A model generated the notes under the pieces. That model worked only from the letters and a program-made list of their open reading frames with translations. It made no database searches and was not told the origin of the DNA. From positions 1-6,342 of the forward strand of contig JAMDAP010000166.1 in assembly GCA_023484675.1 (NCBI GenBank): 6,342 nt of DNA. Direction: 5' to 3'. The stretch is from Bacillota bacterium (GTDB lineage Bacteria > Bacillota_E > Symbiobacteriia > JAMDAP01). The position numbers and the translations under genes were made by a program. Shown one piece after another: positions 4,572 to 6,342 of the stretch (the first letter of the stretch is position 1; the number at the start of each line of letters is the position of its first letter).

Positions 4572-5843
4572 ATGGGAGAGCGCATCTCGGTACTCATCGT
4601 GGATGACAGCAAGCAGCTGCGCGACAGCGTTCGCACCATGCTGGAGTTTGAGGAGGGCATCGCCGTCGTCGGCGAGGCTGAAGACGGCGAGGAGGCCGTG
4701 GCCAAGGCCACAGAGCTGCGGCCCCACGTCATCTTGATGGATATCAACATGCCCAAGATGGACGGCCTTGCCGCCACCCGGGCCATCCTCCGCGACGTCA
4801 GCACCAACGTCATCATCATCTCGGTCCAGGGTGACGCCGACTACCTGCGGCGCGGCATGCAGTCCGGGGCTCGGGACTTTCTGGCCAAGCCCTTCACCGT
4901 GGACGAGCTGGTGACCGCCATCAAGAACGCCTGCCGCACCGGCGAACTGAACGCTCTCTATACCCGTGCCTCGACAGCGGCCGCCGGCAAGTCCGGCAAG
5001 GTCATCTCCTTCTTTTCGACCAAGGGCGGCGTTGGCAAGACCACCCTGGCAGCCAATCTGGCTGTGGCCCTGGCGGTCAAAACCAGGGCGCAGGTGGCGC
5101 TGGTCGACCTGGATCTGGAGTTCGGCGTCATGGCCACCATGTTCGGCCTCAAGCCCAACACCAGCATCGTCGACCTGTGCCGCGTGGATGGACCGCTCAA
5201 GGCCGAGCTGGTGGAGCGCGTCATGGTCCCGTCCAGCAACGGCCTGGTCTCCGTGCTGGCCAGCCCGCCCAGCCCGGAGCAGGCGGCGGAGGTGGACGGC
5301 GAGGCGCGGGGGGCCAAGGACCGCAACTATGTGGGCGAGATCCTGGGCCTCTTGAAGCAGACCTACGCCTACGTGGTGGTGGACACTGCCACCAGCTTCC
5401 GGGATGGCGTGCTCACCGCCCTGGACCGGTCGGACCTGGTCTATGTGGTGACGACCCCGGACATCCCCACCCTGCACAACACCGCCAAGTGCCTGGACAT
5501 TCTGCTGACCCGGCTGGAGTACCCGCAGACCAAGGTCAGGCTGGTGCTCAACCGGGCCGACGGCACCATGGGCCTGAGCCACGACGACATCACCCGCGGC
5601 CTGGATTACGGCATCTCCTACTTCGTACCCTCCGATGGCCAGACCGCCACCTGGGCCGCCAACTCCGGTCAGCCCTTCGTCCTGCGCAAGGCCAAGACGC
5701 CTCTGGCGGACACGGTTCACCAGATGGCTCGGGATCTAGCGGAGCCGCCTGCGGCAGCTGCGCCCTCTGCCGCCGCGGCCGCGGAGGAGGAGACCGTGGC
5801 CCGGAAGGGCCGCAAGGGCCTGTTCAGCCTGCTGCACGGGTAA
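4572..5843 (+). CDS. cpaE: CpaE/TadZ: receiver domain fused to MinD/ParA-like ATPase
   Basis: A 423-residue pilus localisation ATPase. The receiver domain (residues 1-124) keeps D11-D12, phosphoacceptor D57 in ILMDINMP, S84 and K106 in LAKPF, so it looks phosphorylatable. The ATPase domain (about 143-385) has a deviant Walker A, STKGGVGKTT (149-158, with signature K151 and K156), ALVDLDLEFG (176-185) and Walker B-type VVVDTA with D271. An Ala/Pro/Glu-rich linker (about 391-408) leads to a basic-hydrophobic tail, ARKGRKGLFSLLHG, resembling a MinD membrane-targeting helix. CpaE/TadZ proteins place the Tad machine in the cell. ATG 4572 is chosen because AGGAGG (4559-4564) lies 7 bases upstream; an in-frame GTG at 4551 overlaps the cpaB stop and has no ribosome binding site of this quality. 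Confidence 0.92.
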   Translation: MGERISVLIVDDSKQLRDSVRTMLEFEEGIAVVGEAEDGEEAVAKATELRPHVILMDINMPKMDGLAATRAILRDVSTNVIIISVQGDADYLRRGMQSGARDFLAKPFTVDELVTAIKNACRTGELNALYTRASTAAAGKSGKVISFFSTKGGVGKTTLAANLAVALAVKTRAQVALVDLDLEFGVMATMFGLKPNTSIVDLCRVDGPLKAELVERVMVPSSNGLVSVLASPPSPEQAAEVDGEARGAKDRNYVGEILGLLKQTYAYVVVDTATSFRDGVLTALDRSDLVYVVTTPDIPTLHNTAKCLDILLTRLEYPQTKVRLVLNRADGTMGLSHDDITRGLDYGISYFVPSDGQTATWAANSGQPFVLRKAKTPLADTVHQMARDLAEPPAAAAPSAAAAAEEETVARKGRKGLFSLLHG

Positions 5844-5858
5844 GGAGAGGATTGACCG

Positions 5859-6342
5859 ATGTCAGGACTCTACCAGCGACTGCAGAGCAAGCCGGAGGCA
5901 GCCCCCTCGACCCGAGGCGGGTTTGGTCCCGAAAGCCCCGGCCGGTCGGGAACCACCGCGGCCAACACCGCGGTCAACCGGCCTGGCTCCGCCTCTGGAC
6001 AATCGGCTGCGGCCCACAAGCCGGTGTCCCCGGCCGAGGCAGCCAAGCAGGCCAAGGAAGACCAGCACCGGGCCATCAAGAACAAGATCCAACTGCGGCT
6101 GGTCAATGAGCTGGACAGCAACCTGCTGCAGGGCGCCGAAGGTTCCGGGGACAAGGCCTTTGAGATCAAGCAGAAGATCATGGAGATGCTGCGGGAGGAA
6201 GAGGCCGTTCCGCCCTTGGAGCGCGAGGCCGTCTGTGAGGCCCTCTTCCATGAGATCCTGGGCTACGGCCCGCTCCAGCGCCTGCTGGAGGACCCGGAGG
6301 TCTCCGAGATCATGGTCAACTCGCCCTCTCGGGTCTATGTGG
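5859..6342 (+). CDS. cpaF: CpaF/TadA secretion ATPase (N-terminal part, cut by window end)
   Basis: The first 161 codons of the Tad pilus assembly ATPase; the Walker motifs lie beyond the window. Residues 10-60 are rich in Gly, Ser, Ala, Thr and Pro (for example GRSGTTAANTAVNRPGSA), and so probably flexible. A charged helical segment follows (AEAAKQAKEDQHRAIKNKI), then the CpaF N-terminal domain with IQLRLVNELD. The family hallmark is EILGYGPLQRLL, then DPEVSEIMVNSPSRVYV up to the end. CpaF hexamers hydrolyse ATP at the inner face of the membrane to drive pilin insertion, with TadB/TadC as membrane partners. GGAGAGG (5844-5850), directly after the cpaE stop, is 8 bases before the ATG. The gene order cpaE-cpaF suggests that tadB and tadC follow outside the window. 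Confidence 0.92.
   Translation, partial: MSGLYQRLQSKPEAAPSTRGGFGPESPGRSGTTAANTAVNRPGSASGQSAAAHKPVSPAEAAKQAKEDQHRAIKNKIQLRLVNELDSNLLQGAEGSGDKAFEIKQKIMEMLREEEAVPPLEREAVCEALFHEILGYGPLQRLLEDPEVSEIMVNSPSRVYV

Noticed and set aside
4557..5720. Antisense open frame (387 residues) opposite cpaE
   Set aside because: Shadow of a strongly supported CpaE coding sequence; no domain recognised.
5177..6109. Plus-strand open frame of 310 residues crossing cpaE into cpaF
   Set aside because: Gly/Pro/Arg-rich out-of-frame product overlapping two well-supported genes.
1..6342. CRISPR array, insertion sequence, tRNA, rRNA or replication origin
   Set aside because: I saw no spaced direct repeats of CRISPR type, no transposase, no terminal inverted repeats and no tRNA-like folds; the window is accounted for by the listed genes and leader.

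Overview
This window is GC-rich DNA in which every gene lies on the + strand. It holds two linked blocks: the end of a DegS/DegU-type two-component system, and the start of a Tad/Flp (type IVc) pilus operon that is preceded by a c-di-GMP-I (GEMM-I) riboswitch. The kinase resembles the soluble DegS of Firmicutes. Genes use strong AGGAGG-like ribosome binding sites with GTG and TTG starts as well as ATG. The pilus cluster has no secretin gene between cpaB and cpaE. Together these suggest a high-GC, single-membrane bacterium of the Firmicutes or a related lineage. This is inference; nothing here fixes the species.

Layout. 1-880: 3' part of a DegS-like histidine kinase, cut by the window edge. 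881-1519: DegU-like response regulator, starting on the base after the kinase stop codon. 1520-1879: a 360-bp gene-free region that is rich in signals. In order these are a weak terminator-like hairpin, a perfect 18-bp palindrome touching a sigma-A-like promoter, a leader hairpin, the riboswitch, a linker hairpin and a perfect 14-bp terminator hairpin. 1880-2119 and 2204-2362: two tandem Flp prepilins. 2446-2835: TadE-type pseudopilin. 2848-3798: TadE/G-like protein carrying two calcium-loop-like motifs. 3832-4554: CpaB/RcpC. 4572-5843: CpaE/TadZ, a receiver domain fused to a MinD/ParA ATPase. 5859 to window end: N-terminal part of the CpaF/TadA secretion ATPase.

How it works together (inference). 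DegS/DegU and c-di-GMP probably provide two layers of control over one surface fibre: transcription initiation, perhaps through the palindrome, and early termination through the riboswitch. The prepilins and pseudopilins carry the cleavage motif with Glu at +5. CpaF would power assembly, CpaE would position the machine, and CpaB and the TadG-like protein would act at the cell surface. The polytopic TadB/TadC proteins and the prepilin peptidase are not in the window and may lie downstream or elsewhere.

I found no mobile element, CRISPR array, tRNA or rRNA, and no wholly unknown gene family. The most interesting material is regulatory (1598-1856), followed by the calcium-loop motifs and the CpaE domain architecture.
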